Source: Rhyacophila brunnea
Lineage: Eukaryota > Arthropoda > Insecta > Trichoptera > Rhyacophilidae
NCBI GenBank assembly: GCA_022495005.1
Contig: JAGYXB010000374.1
Span: 307,584 to 371,583 of the forward strand
Direction of reading: 5' to 3'
DNA length: 64,000 nucleotides
The position numbers and the translations under genes are program-made. Under the pieces are notes generated by a model. It made no database searches, was not told the origin of the DNA, and was given only the letters and a program-made list of their open reading frames with translations. Positions 23,950 through 35,225 of the stretch are shown one piece after another (positions within the stretch are counted from its first letter, which is position 1; each line of letters opens with the position of its first letter).

Positions 23950-25089
23950 AACATAATTTTGAAGTCGATAACAGATGAACAAAATATATGAAAATAGCGT
24001 CGCTGTCATTCGCATTACGCACTGAAAAACAGTTATTAATTATGTTTGTGCACATCATATTGTTGACTTAAATGGACAATAATACTTTTGCAGTAAAAAA
24101 ATGATGAGATGAATAGGTGTTAAATTATAGATGCATAAATTTTCTAAAAATTGACGATAATTTAGAAGTTTTCCGTACAACCGTGGGTAGATTTCACAGA
24201 TTCCTAGTTGTTAATACCCGTAAAAGTTGACGGTGGCAGTTTAAAGTAAATTATTGTGCTGTAATCCTAATACAGATTCGGGCGATGAGTGAAGTTTGCT
24301 ATAAATTAATGAACAATGTGAAATGATTTGCAGCTTATTTAAATATGAATCTTATTGGTACTTTACTTGTATGTAGGTATTCAAAAATAAAGCTGTTAAT
24401 CCTAAATGAAAATTAGTCGCACCGCAAAAATAATGATAAGAAACTGCGATTAGTTTTGATCAAGCCCACGAAAGTCATGATTTAAATTGTACGTAAACGT
24501 ACAATTTATATTTGTACGTTTACGTCGATATTTATTACAGATTATTTCGCGACAAATGAATGGTCTTAAACACAAGAGGAAGACAATAATAATTTTCGCT
24601 GAAAATTTGTAGAAAGTTTTGCTTAACGCGACGCATTTCAGAAAAGAAAATGAATGCAATCACGACAATGATTGTTTACAAACAAAGCTGAAATAAATAT
24701 TTAAAATTACAAAGAAAGAAAACGTGTAGTTAGGTTATAGAAAGGTGAGGTGGATACTTATCTACTAGATAGTATCTAGGTATTTCTTTTAGAAAGTTTA
24801 TTCTAACTAGTCAGTGTGGCCAACTAAGTTGCGCGAAATCACGACAAAACCTTAACGACTGCTCTGGAAGTGAAATGGAAAATTCACGGTTCGTCTCCGG
24901 AAAATTAAACCATGAGATTAACAGTTGTTTCGTCCGTAACACGTCAACTTTGTGAAAAAAAATGAAACAAAATGAGCGACATATTTACAAGACAGCGAAA
25001 ATACACAAGAACCATTTTTGTTTTTTGAAGCTTCGATCCGAATATTTTCAAAACTACTTATTAAATACAGTTTATAATATTTCTAGCTA
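23950..25089. other. Intergenic with a short nested palindrome
   Basis: No gene. AAATTGTACGTAAACGTACAATTT near 24484-24507 is a near-perfect palindrome, followed by a further TTGTACGTTTACG. The stretch 24820-25010 is GC-richer than its flanks and begins CAGTGTGGCCAACTAAG, which resembles an hAT end, but no partner end was found. Confidence 0.45.
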
Positions 25090-26128
25090 TTGGAAAATTG
25101 ATTGCAGATAAAAAATCTAATTATATTTTAATTCCAGGATTTTAGCTTATTTTATTTATTTTTGGTAACTGCGTTATTCAGAAATGTGATAGGAAAAAAT
25201 CTAATCTTGTTATTCATCCACGCCAATATACTATTTATTTAAATACGATAAAATTTGAAAGATACTTATAGATCAGATTTAAAAACCAACCAGAACACCC
25301 ACCAAATGGGTAATAGTTTATATTTTTATAATATTTAAAACACTTACCTAGATACCTCTTAAGTAAGTACCTACTTATATTGTCAAGTTTTGAGGCATAA
25401 TAAAGGCATACGTCTTCTAGACATAGGTATATCTACCAATAACACCAGTCTGATATCATATAATTAGCTACCTAAAATAAATAATCCAGAGAAACTCAAG
25501 CTAAACAAGTACACTCGGTGTCAGATTCTTGTGGAAGCGCAGACGAGTCATTAAGGTGTTGGTATCGTTACTTTCAAACAACACTATCACCGTTCCAAAG
25601 CGATTTTGCCGTGGCCGCAGTGCCAGAAGAATCTGTCCTGCCTCTACCGCTACATTGTTTTAATCATTGGACCATATCCAGACCAATATAAGTAACAAAT
25701 AAATGAGCATTGTATAAAAACATGTACGAAAATATTGTCTAACAAGAGTAATAAGCAGGTGTGGCAACATGTATTTTAAAATGTTTAGTGGATATGACTG
25801 CACTGTGTCCAAAATAGTGGCGTTTAATCGCATATTAATAAATATAGATTGTTTTTTAAAAATAAAAAGAAATTAATGACTTTTGATGAGTATAAATGTT
25901 TTGAAAAATACGTAATTTAAACTCATTGCTCAATTTTATGTCGTCAGTGAGTTTTTGAAGTTTCATTGAATTAGTAAGTCGTTGTCATTAGTGTGTATTA
26001 CCTATTCATTTGTAGTACCGAATATCGTATTATCTTCTTATTTCCCGTCAGTATACCTGACAAGTGTGCTCTTTTTCTCAGATCTCCACTGACTACCTAT
26101 TTGCAAAAGTCACCATTCGCCACTCTAG
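25090..26128 (+). repeat. Large dispersed repeat R3, forward copy
   Basis: Aligns over its whole length with the reverse complement of 41480-42772. Shared landmarks in order are GGAAAATTGA, ACTGCGTTATTCAGAAAT, a central block (25510-25665) with CAGATTCTTGTGG and GACGAGTCATT, AATACGTAATTTAAACTCAT, and CCTGACAAGTGTGCTC. Flanks diverge abruptly near 26128. No terminal repeats and no long open frame were seen. Its class is unknown; an ancient non-autonomous element or a segmental inverted duplication are both possible. Confidence 0.75.
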
Positions 26129-26869
26129 TAGGTAGGTACCTACATGTTTTTTTACCATATTTTCCCAACGAATACTGTCATCGACTACTTGCTGCCATAT
26201 GAGCGCAGAAATGAATATGAAAAAAATCATTAACAAGTAAGTAGGTACTATCCTTTGATAACTATAACATACGTCGTATATATACATACGTAAATAATAG
26301 ACATACGTCGAATTGTTCTGGGATCTAGCAAATAATCAGAACGTATGGGTATAAGGGCTGCCAGAGCAAGGTTGGCGAGGGGCGTTTAGGGGCGGTCAAT
26401 TAGGGTGGGCGGTGGACGTTTAGCGGCGGTCACCCCCTGAGACCAGCTCTGACTTATTGTTACTCCGCCGCTTCCTAGTTCGGAGACCAGGTGGTTTAAC
26501 CGCCTTACATACTTGCACTCGGATTTAGACAAGTGCATTTAATTTAAAGTTTTTTTTGTATTTAGATTGTTGAGGGTGGGCTGAATGAACCATGAGGGGA
26601 TTTTTCATCAAATAGGTAGATACAACATTATTCATTCGTATGGTAAATAATTGACCAAGTTGTATTGCTCTAGAAATATAATAGTCAAGTTTTTTTAAAT
26701 CTTCGCTACATGAAATCTAGTAAACTTTTTTTAGATGTCTTTTGTTTACATTTTTCAGATATATTATTTTATTTTTAAGGTAGATACATACTCAAATAGT
26801 TACTTTCAGTACTTCTCCTTTTCATAGTAAGTTATTGGCTGCCTCTGATTAGGTACCTACTCAGTATTT
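26129..26869. other. Intergenic with a GC-rich patch
   Basis: 26340-26520 is distinctly GC-rich and contains the direct repeat CGTTTAGGGGCGGTCA / CGTTTAGCGGCGGTCA about 36 bp apart. No coding frame or repeat family is recognised. The rest is AT-rich. Confidence 0.45.
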
Positions 26870-27150
26870 GACTGCGTATCATTCAGGGAATACATAATTA
26901 ATGGGAACTGTAATACGGAACAGGTGTGGAGTAACAGGCAACCGATCTCGTGTGTGGAAGAATATATATGGGATAAACTTACACACGTGTCAAAAACACG
27001 CTTGTCCTTCGTTCTGACAACTGCTCTCGGTTTATGCACTGACGCTCATTCAATATTGATGTATTTTTTTAAGGTTGAAACACACACTATTGCACGTCTA
27101 TAATGTGTGTTTTTTGTTTTCGTAAGACACCCACACACCCAAAACTCTGC
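26870..27150 (-). repeat. Dispersed repeat family R1, diverged inverted copy
   Basis: The reverse complement matches copies A (96-400) and B (50632-50935). It keeps GTGTCTTACGAAAA, CGTGCAATAGTGTGTG, ATAAACCGAGAGCAGTT and GACACGTGTGTAAGTTTA, but carries indels. It does not keep the 75-codon frame, further evidence that the frame is not a conserved gene. Confidence 0.7.
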
Positions 27151-28015
27151 AAAAAGTAGTGTATTGGTATAGCCTATCTGAATTTTATTTATTTTTCTGT
27201 TCTGTGGTATCATTATATTGTGTTTTAATTCGATATACCTACCAATTCATGAACGTTTTATATTTTGGTCAAAAATTACAAGAATTACAGTAGGTTACTT
27301 AAATAACATTTGTAATTACAAAGATTATTTAATTAGGCACAACCAAATACCTAATGTGTCTAGTGAAAACATTATATTATGACATGCATCAACACTGTCA
27401 TCTCAATAATGATTATTTTTAGTCAAATGATGTGATTCATGGATTTTATTTTTATTGTGAGGGCCTCAAGTTCATTGGGCCTCTATATCTTTAAATATGT
27501 TACTGTGGGTAAATGGTAGAGCAGCTGTCGTTTAGCCGTATGGTCACGCGGCTGGGAAAAATCATGATTGTAGGTATTTGATGCAGTGGAAGCACCCAAT
27601 GTAGGTACCTACTGGGCGAATGGCCAGCATCTTTCCTTCAATCAATCTGTCTTTTCGATGGACGGTCGTGATAATATGCTGATAACAGAATAAAATGAAA
27701 GAAAAATAGGTAAGCATGTAGGTACCAAACTACCTACCTATAACATTGTGTACCTACTTATATTTAATTATATCAAATTTTAAATTTCCCATTAGTTGTT
27801 CATTACCCATGTTTTTAAAATACCAGAAAAGTTAGCATCCAATTTTGATCGACCAGCAATGTTTTTTTATCAAAATCGAGCGAGGAGAGTATCAAGTAGG
27901 TAAGTGCAAATGTACAATCATGTCATGGCTGAGACTTCATAGCGCTAAAGTATGAAAACAGAAGTGGCAGTCGGATACATAGGTATGCCATATACGTAGT
28001 CTTTTACGTACCTAC
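27151..28015. other. Intergenic, no gene recognised
   Basis: AT-rich with GTAGGTACCTAC motifs; no gene or element boundary was seen. Confidence 0.4.
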
Positions 28016-28739
28016 GTACATTACAGCGCTCGGAATGGACAGGAACGCACCGGAGCGCCGTTGTGGTTCGTGGAATTCCAAAATATACCGTTCCGGCTCG
28101 TGGATTCATTTAAGATTGCGTTGCGGTTCGTTAGATTGAGATAATTATATATGAATGTATCTTTTAAAGTTTTTCTCAAAATTAAAAATTAACGAAGTTA
28201 TGTTATGCCGGGCGTGCAAGGGTTAAAAATAAAAATTATGACATCCCTAAATTTCTTTCAACCTTCTTATTTTGTGTCGATATGTCCATGCCTAAATGCA
28301 TTGTCTAAATAACAAGAAACAACCAGCTGCAAGCGTAAATTACTTTATTACCCAAAAATGTGCCTTGCTGACACTATTTGAAAACTCTTAAAAAATAAAG
28401 TATACATTGTTTAATAATTTCTAAAGGACGAAACATTTCAAATCTCAATACAATCTTGCCTTTCACTATTACGCATTGTTCATTTACTTACCTACTAATT
28501 TATTATATTATTTTATTCGGAGTGACAAAAATGACAAAAATTATTACTTCGCCATTTATTTTCGGGTGAATGAATTGTGTTTTCGGTGGTTAAATAAATT
28601 AATATAAAAAAGTTTGATAATTTGACTCGTGCAATTCCGCTTTAATATTCCTATTAGTTGCTTTTTAAAATATTTTGTATTATTTAAGATATAAATACGT
28701 TTCTAAGCAAAATTGTTTATATTATTAGTTTGGTGTTTT

Positions 28740-30340
28740 TTTTTTGCTACATTCTAGTAAGTTTTGTGTTTTAATTTTAACTGTGTGTTTAACTTGATTT
28801 TTTAATAAAAAAATGTTCTCCTAAAAGTTGGTCAAAAATGTCATCAGGCGAAACGTGTTAACCGAAACTATTGAAAAATATTTTGTCGCAGGTAACGTAA
28901 CGCTTGCCACATACCTACACAATTTGATCATTTAAAAATTGATATTGAGTGGTTATTTATAAAAATAATGAAGGTATAATAAAGTAGTAGGTAATTCGTG
29001 TAAATCTGCTAAAACCACATAACATTAGGAATTCACTCCAATAACCATTGAAATGGCAACCAGTGACGTCCCTAGACAAAATGCCGCCCCTGGGCAGCGC
29101 CAAAATGTCACCCCATTTTTGTATACAGTATTTTGTATCATCCGTGCACATGTCGTTTTTGGTCACCATGGACATCGAAAGGCAACGGAAGTAAACTAGA
29201 CATCGCGAACTCGAAACGAACAAAATTACAATCCTGTTAAACCTTTTATGTTAGTTAATACATTTTGTTTCCAACCAGTGAGCTGAATTTTTTAATGTAA
29301 AAATATTTTCGTTATTACTAAGTTTAGGTAGCTATTTCTATATATTGTACCAAATGATTCTCTTAGATTTGCCGCCCTTCGAGTAACTGCCGCCCCCAAG
29401 CGACGCTCAATCTGCCTACCCCCACGGGACGTCACTGATGGCAACAGATGGTATTCATCTCAACAATTGACTTTTGTTAAAAAAAGTTTATGACGTGTCG
29501 TAAACCCCTATTTTTACGATGTTTACATTTGTTTTGTAATTTACATTATTGTTGAATTGCGACTATAGTACAATAAATCTTGTGATATAACTACTACATT
29601 CATTCATTTATTTGCCATAGGTTATGATGAGTATACTTTTTTGTAAGTGAATTTTGTTGCTTCTGGTAAGTTTTGTGTTTTAATTTTAACTTTGTGTTGA
29701 ACATATTTTTAATAACAATCTGTTCTCTTAAAAGTTGGTTAAAATTCTCAGCAGGCGATACGAATACCTTTATAATTATCGTCGGTGTATTGTAAAAAGG
29801 GCGAATTAACCAAAATACTATTTTACAGGAGGAGGATTTTTAACCTTTGACATTTATTTATTAATTACCTGTGGATGAATACTGTCCTTATAATAGGCTT
29901 TATAATATAATATTTTAAAAAGTCTATTATGTTAAATTCGCTTTTTATTCGTAACACTAGGTGGATAATCACACTTACAATTATCGTTTTTAATAAGTAC
30001 TTTCCTGTGGGATACAAATTCGCAATTTTTACATAATTATATTATTACATAATATATACCTATATACTATTGTCGCTGGTATCCAAACTGATTTAAGATA
30101 ATTCTGGCCACACGCACAATTTGATAATTTTGTGGATATTTATAGAAATAATGAAGGCTTAATTACGTAGTAGGTACTTCGTGTAAATCTGCTAAAACAT
30201 TAGGAATTCTTTCCGGTGGACAATACAGTGGCAACATCTGTTCTGTGATTCAAAAATTATTATCATCTCAACAACTTGACTCATATTAAAAAAATATTTA
30301 TGATAAGTCGTAAACCCCAATTTTTACAATAAATATTGAA
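28740..30340 (+). repeat. Direct duplication inside the putative hAT element
   Basis: Unit 1 (28740-29540, enlarged by a nested MITE) and unit 2 (29655-30340) share, in order: GTTTTGTGTTTTAATTTTAAC, AAAGTTGGT, CACAATTTGAT, CGTGTAAATCTGCTAAAAC, TTAGGAATTC, a GGCAACA box, and GTCGTAAACCCC followed by ATTTTTAC. The colinear order shows a tandem duplication of about 0.7 kb, clearly diverged since. Confidence 0.7.
29061..29437 (+). mobile_element. hAT MITE family H2 (CAGTGACGTCCC ends), 377 bp
   Basis: Both ends are CAGTGACGTCCC in inverted orientation, and the octamer ATGGCAAC flanks it perfectly (29053-29060, 29438-29445). It is nearly the same length as, and very similar to, the copy at 37212-37587. 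It sits inside one unit of the direct duplication at 28740-30340 and is absent from the other, so it inserted after that duplication. Non-coding. Confidence 0.95.
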
Positions 30341-31049
30341 TGAAGTTTTCTACAGAAATGTGTTTGGGCCATTGACGGTTTGGGCAGAAAAAATATTGAA
30401 TAGCCTTCTGCAGAATTTATTTATTTGGGACGTTCCTATTGTATTACAATTATTATTACATGCATTGTAGCTTGTGACTTTAAAAATAATAGAAATAATA
30501 CATTGGTAGTGTGTAGAGAACTTTTACTTAATTTTTGTTTGTAAATTTGTTTAAAAAAAAATAGGAATATCTTTCAATAAAAATGTACGACTATCATAAT
30601 ATTTGTATTGTATGTAGGTACCTATTATCATTTCCATGGCAATAATAATGTGAGTAGGGAAGGACAAACAACATAGATTGAATCGTTTAGAATAAGTAGG
30701 TACTAAAAAATTAGGTACCTATGTGTCCAGTGCGGACATCTAATTATTTTAGGTGGTGTTAGTCATAGATTATTAAATAAATACGGTGGTAGATGTATAT
30801 TACAATAATGGTAACCAAAGCATCACCATTGTAACATAACATGCATACAATACAATATTAGTCCTTATAATGTTGAATATAGTAGGTACTAATTAATGAC
30901 AATTTTATATTATTTTATAAGAATCGCGCTTAGCAACCTGAGTTTCACCTTCCGTCATGTTTTATCTTATATAAATGAAAATGACACACCATTGGTAATT
31001 TAATTACAAATAATGCTATGTTTACGTTGTTTGGATGACTTGAAACTTT

Positions 31050-31235
31050 TATTAGATGTAGGTACGGCCTTATGCCCCTTATAGTGGAGAAGGTTCAAAA
31101 TAAATCTTTGAGAATCCTTTAAAGCTGTGTGGATAGTGGATACTATCCATGGTTTTATCCGATTGATTTCTCAAGACGTATGCTTACATACTGTATTCTG
31201 AAAGTTAAAAGATAACTAGGTATTTAGGCTACGTA
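31050..31235 (+). pseudogene. Possible reverse-transcriptase C-terminal fragment
   Basis: Encodes ALMPLIVEKVQNKSLRIL followed by a stop, then DFSRRMLTYCILKVKR in a nearby frame. The pattern PLI..VQNKSLRI resembles the region after the RT domain of jockey-like non-LTR elements. Short and broken, so this is a weak call. Confidence 0.3.
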
Positions 31236-32017
31236 CTTTTTTCCAACTTATATCTACCCAGTACAAATGAGAACTCTGCCATTATTGGTACTTAGTATTG
31301 ATTTTATTATATATTATTTTATAACTTTTTTGATAATCTAAGTTGTTTGTTCTGCCAAGGTGCAATAATTGCTAATGATAATTGGGCAGGAAATAACTAT
31401 ATTCAACCAAATCGCTTCGGATAATCGTATATTCCACCTGCGTGAGAACGAGTTTATGTGAACGTTGTTTTATAAATTCTTAGTATAGGTAGGCACTTAC
31501 TGTTTTTTCTAATACTATTTCTTTATTTTTAAACACTATTTTAATACTATTTCTTGATGTTTGATATTCTGTGCTCGTATTTAAATGGAATTCGTAAAAT
31601 TTTCTATAAGTACGTAAATAAATTTTTAATTTGAATCTATAAGGTACTTATGTGGATATGTTGTTTGTTATGACTAATTAATTACAAACTTATCTATCCC
31701 AAATGAGACAGTAATATAAGTTATAATCAGTGACGAGTGGTGGTAGAGGTATCATGCACTGGTTATAGTGGTAGATAAAGTAAGAATAAAGAATAAGACA
31801 ATTTTTGACGGTATACTTTGTTAAAACAAGATTATTTCGCCTGCGGCGCTGACAATCCTTACCAACCTGCCCAATATAGATCCACGTAAAAAGTTAAAAG
31901 TTTATTGTTGCATTTTTATATCAAAAGTACGTACGTAAAGAAAGGATTAGCATAAGTACTTAGTTTCGGAAAATTATACAGCGTTCCTGTTCGTGAAATT
32001 TTCCATTTCGAGCACTG

Positions 32018-33170
32018 CGTACATATAGGTATATATAGTATGTACTTAAACGAGCAGGATGATTTATAGATACCCATATAGTCGCCAAGACGTTAGAAAT
32101 TTGAAGTAGGGTTCCAATTTTGGGTATGTATGTCTGGGGTACCAGAACTCAAGAGATCAAGTGAAATTACTGTATGTTGGTGATTTTAATGTAAGGCTTT
32201 TGCATTTTAAAGTAGGGCAGTTCCCTTTTTGCTCCTAGCTTACCTATGTAAGAACATCCAACTTTACTGTTTACGCTTCTAGTTGTAAAACCATGCAAAT
32301 AAATTGTTATGTAAGTAGGTAGGTATGGTATTTTATATCAAGTTTATCAAATTTTATTGAAACCTTGTAATTACATTAGGTAGGTAGGTACCTACCTATC
32401 TATTGGCATTCGTTATCATGGATAATACCTAAAGCAAAATAAACGATGTTGAATATATCATTAAACTATTTATAATATAGGGTTGTTACTTGATATATAG
32501 GTATCGCATAACGTGTTGAAATGAAATGAGCTGACATGATTTTATATATTTTTGAATACATTATCTAAAAACAACACGCGCTGTCAATTGGCCAAAGGTA
32601 TTAATTAATATAAATAAGCAAACATGCAAGCCCGCACAGCTTTTAGAACTATGGTTTTCGTTGCCATTATCGCATACAATGGCGGCTCATCAATATGAAG
32701 GTAGTGAGTTTACAATAAAATAATTATACGTAATTATTATCAGCTATCAAATGATACGGCGGTAAGGATACCACGCCCCACCCCTGTCCTGTGCGTTTTG
32801 CCGACATAACATGAAGTTATATGAATTTCTGATTATACCGATTTATAGTTAGACTCACGAAGGTAGAGTAACTTGTTTCTTTTATTTTATTAAAACGTAG
32901 TAATACTTAGGTATGTACCTCATTTTCTTATGTCATCCCATCGTAGGTCAGCCACCATCAGGACTACCTTTGATTTATCGTCTGCCATCCGCAACAGTTT
33001 GTTGGAACTGCACTCGTTGACATTTTATTAGATAATAAGCTGAGGAGTGCTGCACTTTTGTCCTCTCATAATAAGACTTATTAGTTATCTAATAATAGGT
33101 TTATATCGAGTAGGTATTTGTAACTAAGGGAAAATATAATAGCATTGAAAATGAGGCAACTTTGGGTAAA
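32018..33170. other. Intergenic, no gene recognised
   Basis: AT-rich. 32630-32700 carries GCCATTATCGCATACAATGG, two GCCAT motifs facing each other, which may be regulatory. No gene is supported. Confidence 0.4.
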
Positions 33171-33181
33171 CTAATTCGATA

Positions 33182-33375
33182 GGCGGCTCTCGTGGTGCAG
33201 TGGGTAAGGCGCTGGCCTTCCACCCGAGAGTTCTGGGTTCGATTCCCGGTCATGACAAAAACATTTGTGTGTTTTTCTCAAAGCCTGGGTGTTTGTGATT
33301 GTTCAAAATTACTAACAACCACCTTGTACGAAAAAGCAAGGACATGGTTATTAATAATTAAAAAAAAAAAAAAAA
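33182..33375 (+). mobile_element. tRNA-derived SINE with poly-A tail
   Basis: The head has a pol III box A (GGTGCAGTGGGTAAGGCGC) and box B (GGGTTCGATTCCC) at tRNA spacing. A body with CAAAGCCTGGGTGTTTG and a 15-A tail follow. Possible target duplications AATTCGATA / AATTCGGTA lie on the two sides. No anticodon arm of a functional tRNA is evident, so it is not a tRNA gene. Related copies are at 45337-45535 (+) and 49058-49236 (-). Confidence 0.85.
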
Positions 33376-33600
33376 CGAATTCGGTAATAAGGTACCTATG
33401 ACTATTTTGACGCTATTGAATAGCACGGTGACGTCTTCCTTCTGAATTAGAGAACTTGCTAAAATTTCTTATTTCGCAGCCTTTCTGTATGTCTATACTC
33501 CATCTGTTTATTTAACTTAATATGATGCTAGCTCTCTGTTTTTATTACTTAGTAACCACTAGGTAGGGATATATTCTTTTTACTACTACTGTATTACTTT

Positions 33601-34367
33601 TAGGGATTCCAATGCCGGGATCCCGAAGTATTTTCGATACCTATGAATCCCAGGATTGGTAAACATAATCCCGAAACTTTCGGGATTGATTTTTTTATCA
33701 ATTTTTATGGAAAATAACATAAAAACGAAAATATAACAGAAAAAATATTTTTAATAACATATAACTACGATAGAAATACACTGAGTTTGAATAAAGTTTG
33801 ATTTATTACACATGTGTTACCAATTCATTTTATTTTTTCACATAAATTAATAAAAATGAGAAATGTTGGAAAAAACAAGGCTTTGCACTATCTTGATATG
33901 AATTTGAGAAATAGAATACAAATAAATCAAGAAACATTTAGTTAGACATTTCTACCAGAAAATGCTATTCTGGAGACCCACTGATCACAGGGGGAATCAC
34001 CGGATACTTCATGAACACTTCATGCTAGTTTGTATTTACTGTCAACACAATATGTATTTTTTTTATTTTCATTGAACTTGTATTTGTATTTGTTATCTTT
34101 TCATAAATAAATATAACTATTTTACTCTCACATTATTATTGATATTATTATATTATTTACACCATTGAACGATTGAACGTGCCCAATATTGACAATAAAT
34201 GTTTTAAATAGTATAAATTATTTATTTTATTGATTTTTGACCGATTTTATCAATGTTTTTTGTATATATAAAATTTTTATGTTAATTACTATCGAAAAAA
34301 TGCCAATCCCGGGATCGTCAAATTGTAATCCCGGGATCAAAAATTTGGCTCGGGATTAGATTCCCTG
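33601..34367. mobile_element. hAT MITE family H3 (CAGGGAATC ends, CCCGGGAT repeats), 767 bp
   Basis: The ends TAGGGATTCCAATGCCGGGA and CAGGGAATCTAATCCCGAGC (inverted) pair up. The octamer ATTACTTT flanks perfectly (33593-33600, 34368-34375). Both subterminal regions carry several copies of ATCCCGGGAT-like half-sites. The AT-rich core has no coding frame. Confidence 0.93.
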
Positions 34368-34375
34368 ATTACTTT

Positions 34376-34844
34376 GTATGCTAAATAGTCGAGTGAAGGC
34401 ATCACTTTTTTGTAAAATATCTATATGGTATTAATTTAATTTAATAAAACACAAATTTTTATCGAACTTCTTTCACTTTAACTTTTATTTAAAATCTGGA
34501 CCGGTTTCATCCACCTCATAGGGACATTTTCAACTGCTAAGTTTCAAGTGATAGAGTTGAAAATGTCTCTCAATAATACAATGCATTTCCACCATGAATT
34601 GACAGTTAACACAATAAACAAAATTATTAAAATATCTATCTTAGTTCATACCTCCTGCATGTTGTCTTTTTTACTGAGATATCTTTTATAAAACAATAAA
34701 ATATAAGGTTTTATCTTCAGTAAAATGTATCAATAATGAAACAATATTCAAATATAAAGGCTGTAAACATGACTGTCCTAGGACTTTATTTCAGTTAGTA
34801 GGTATATACTATATATTATACTGATGATAAAACACTTCACTAAT
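34376..34844. other. Intergenic, no gene recognised
   Basis: AT-rich; nothing recognised. Confidence 0.4.
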
Positions 34845-35225
34845 CCTGATGTTTAACGGAACACCTTGTTTATTTTGTAAGATAGGTACCTAAATAATGT
34901 ACACAACGATAGATTTTTAAAAATGAGAAAAAACAATAGGTACTTACTTAATTATTTATTAAGTGGTAGTTATTTTTAAAATACAACACATAAAAATATG
35001 AATGAATGAAGTTCTTAATGTCTTCAATGATTTTGGGGTCTTGAATTGAAAATTTTCTTGATATCAGGCACAATATTAGAAAGTTGAATTCTTATAGGTA
35101 TCCAGTTCCTCCTGGTTACATAAATATGTCGTACTTAGTAAACGAACGTAAAACAATAATAACTGTTTTGGCATACTTGGGGTACTCTTTTGATAAATTC
35201 GCGGAACATAGTTTGGGAAACCTAC
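34845..35225 (-). mobile_element. Partial copy of the CAGGGTTTCCCAAACT hAT MITE
   Basis: Contains AACGGAACACC..GTTTATTTTGTAAG on one side and GCGGAACATAGTTTGGGAAA on the other. These match, inverted, the two subterminal regions of the element at 4943-5731. The outermost bases are lost at the left side, and the right end has decayed to GGGAAACCTAC. A 61-codon open frame here is incidental. Confidence 0.6.

Larger units (their letters stand above)
28024..32017 (+). mobile_element. Probable ~4-kb hAT element with H1-type ends
   Basis: The left end CAGCGCTCGGAATGGA and right end (inverted) CAGTGCTCGAAATGGA match, in the correct orientation, the two ends of the H1 MITEs at 13615 and 14270. Flanks GTACATTA and CGTACATA share a GTACAT core but are not a clean 8-bp duplication. 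The length, 3994 bp, suits an autonomous hAT, yet no transposase frame survives. Inside are a ~0.8-1.1 kb direct duplication (28740-29540 against 29655-30340) and a younger MITE (29061-29437). Two unrelated half-elements are the alternative. Confidence 0.5.

Noticed and set aside
24812..25010. hAT element starting CAGTGTGGCCAACTAAG
   Set aside because: No inverted partner end or 8-bp duplication could be found.
33182..33255. Functional tRNA gene
   Set aside because: Boxes A and B are good, but the acceptor stem does not close and a body plus poly-A tail follow. It is a SINE head.
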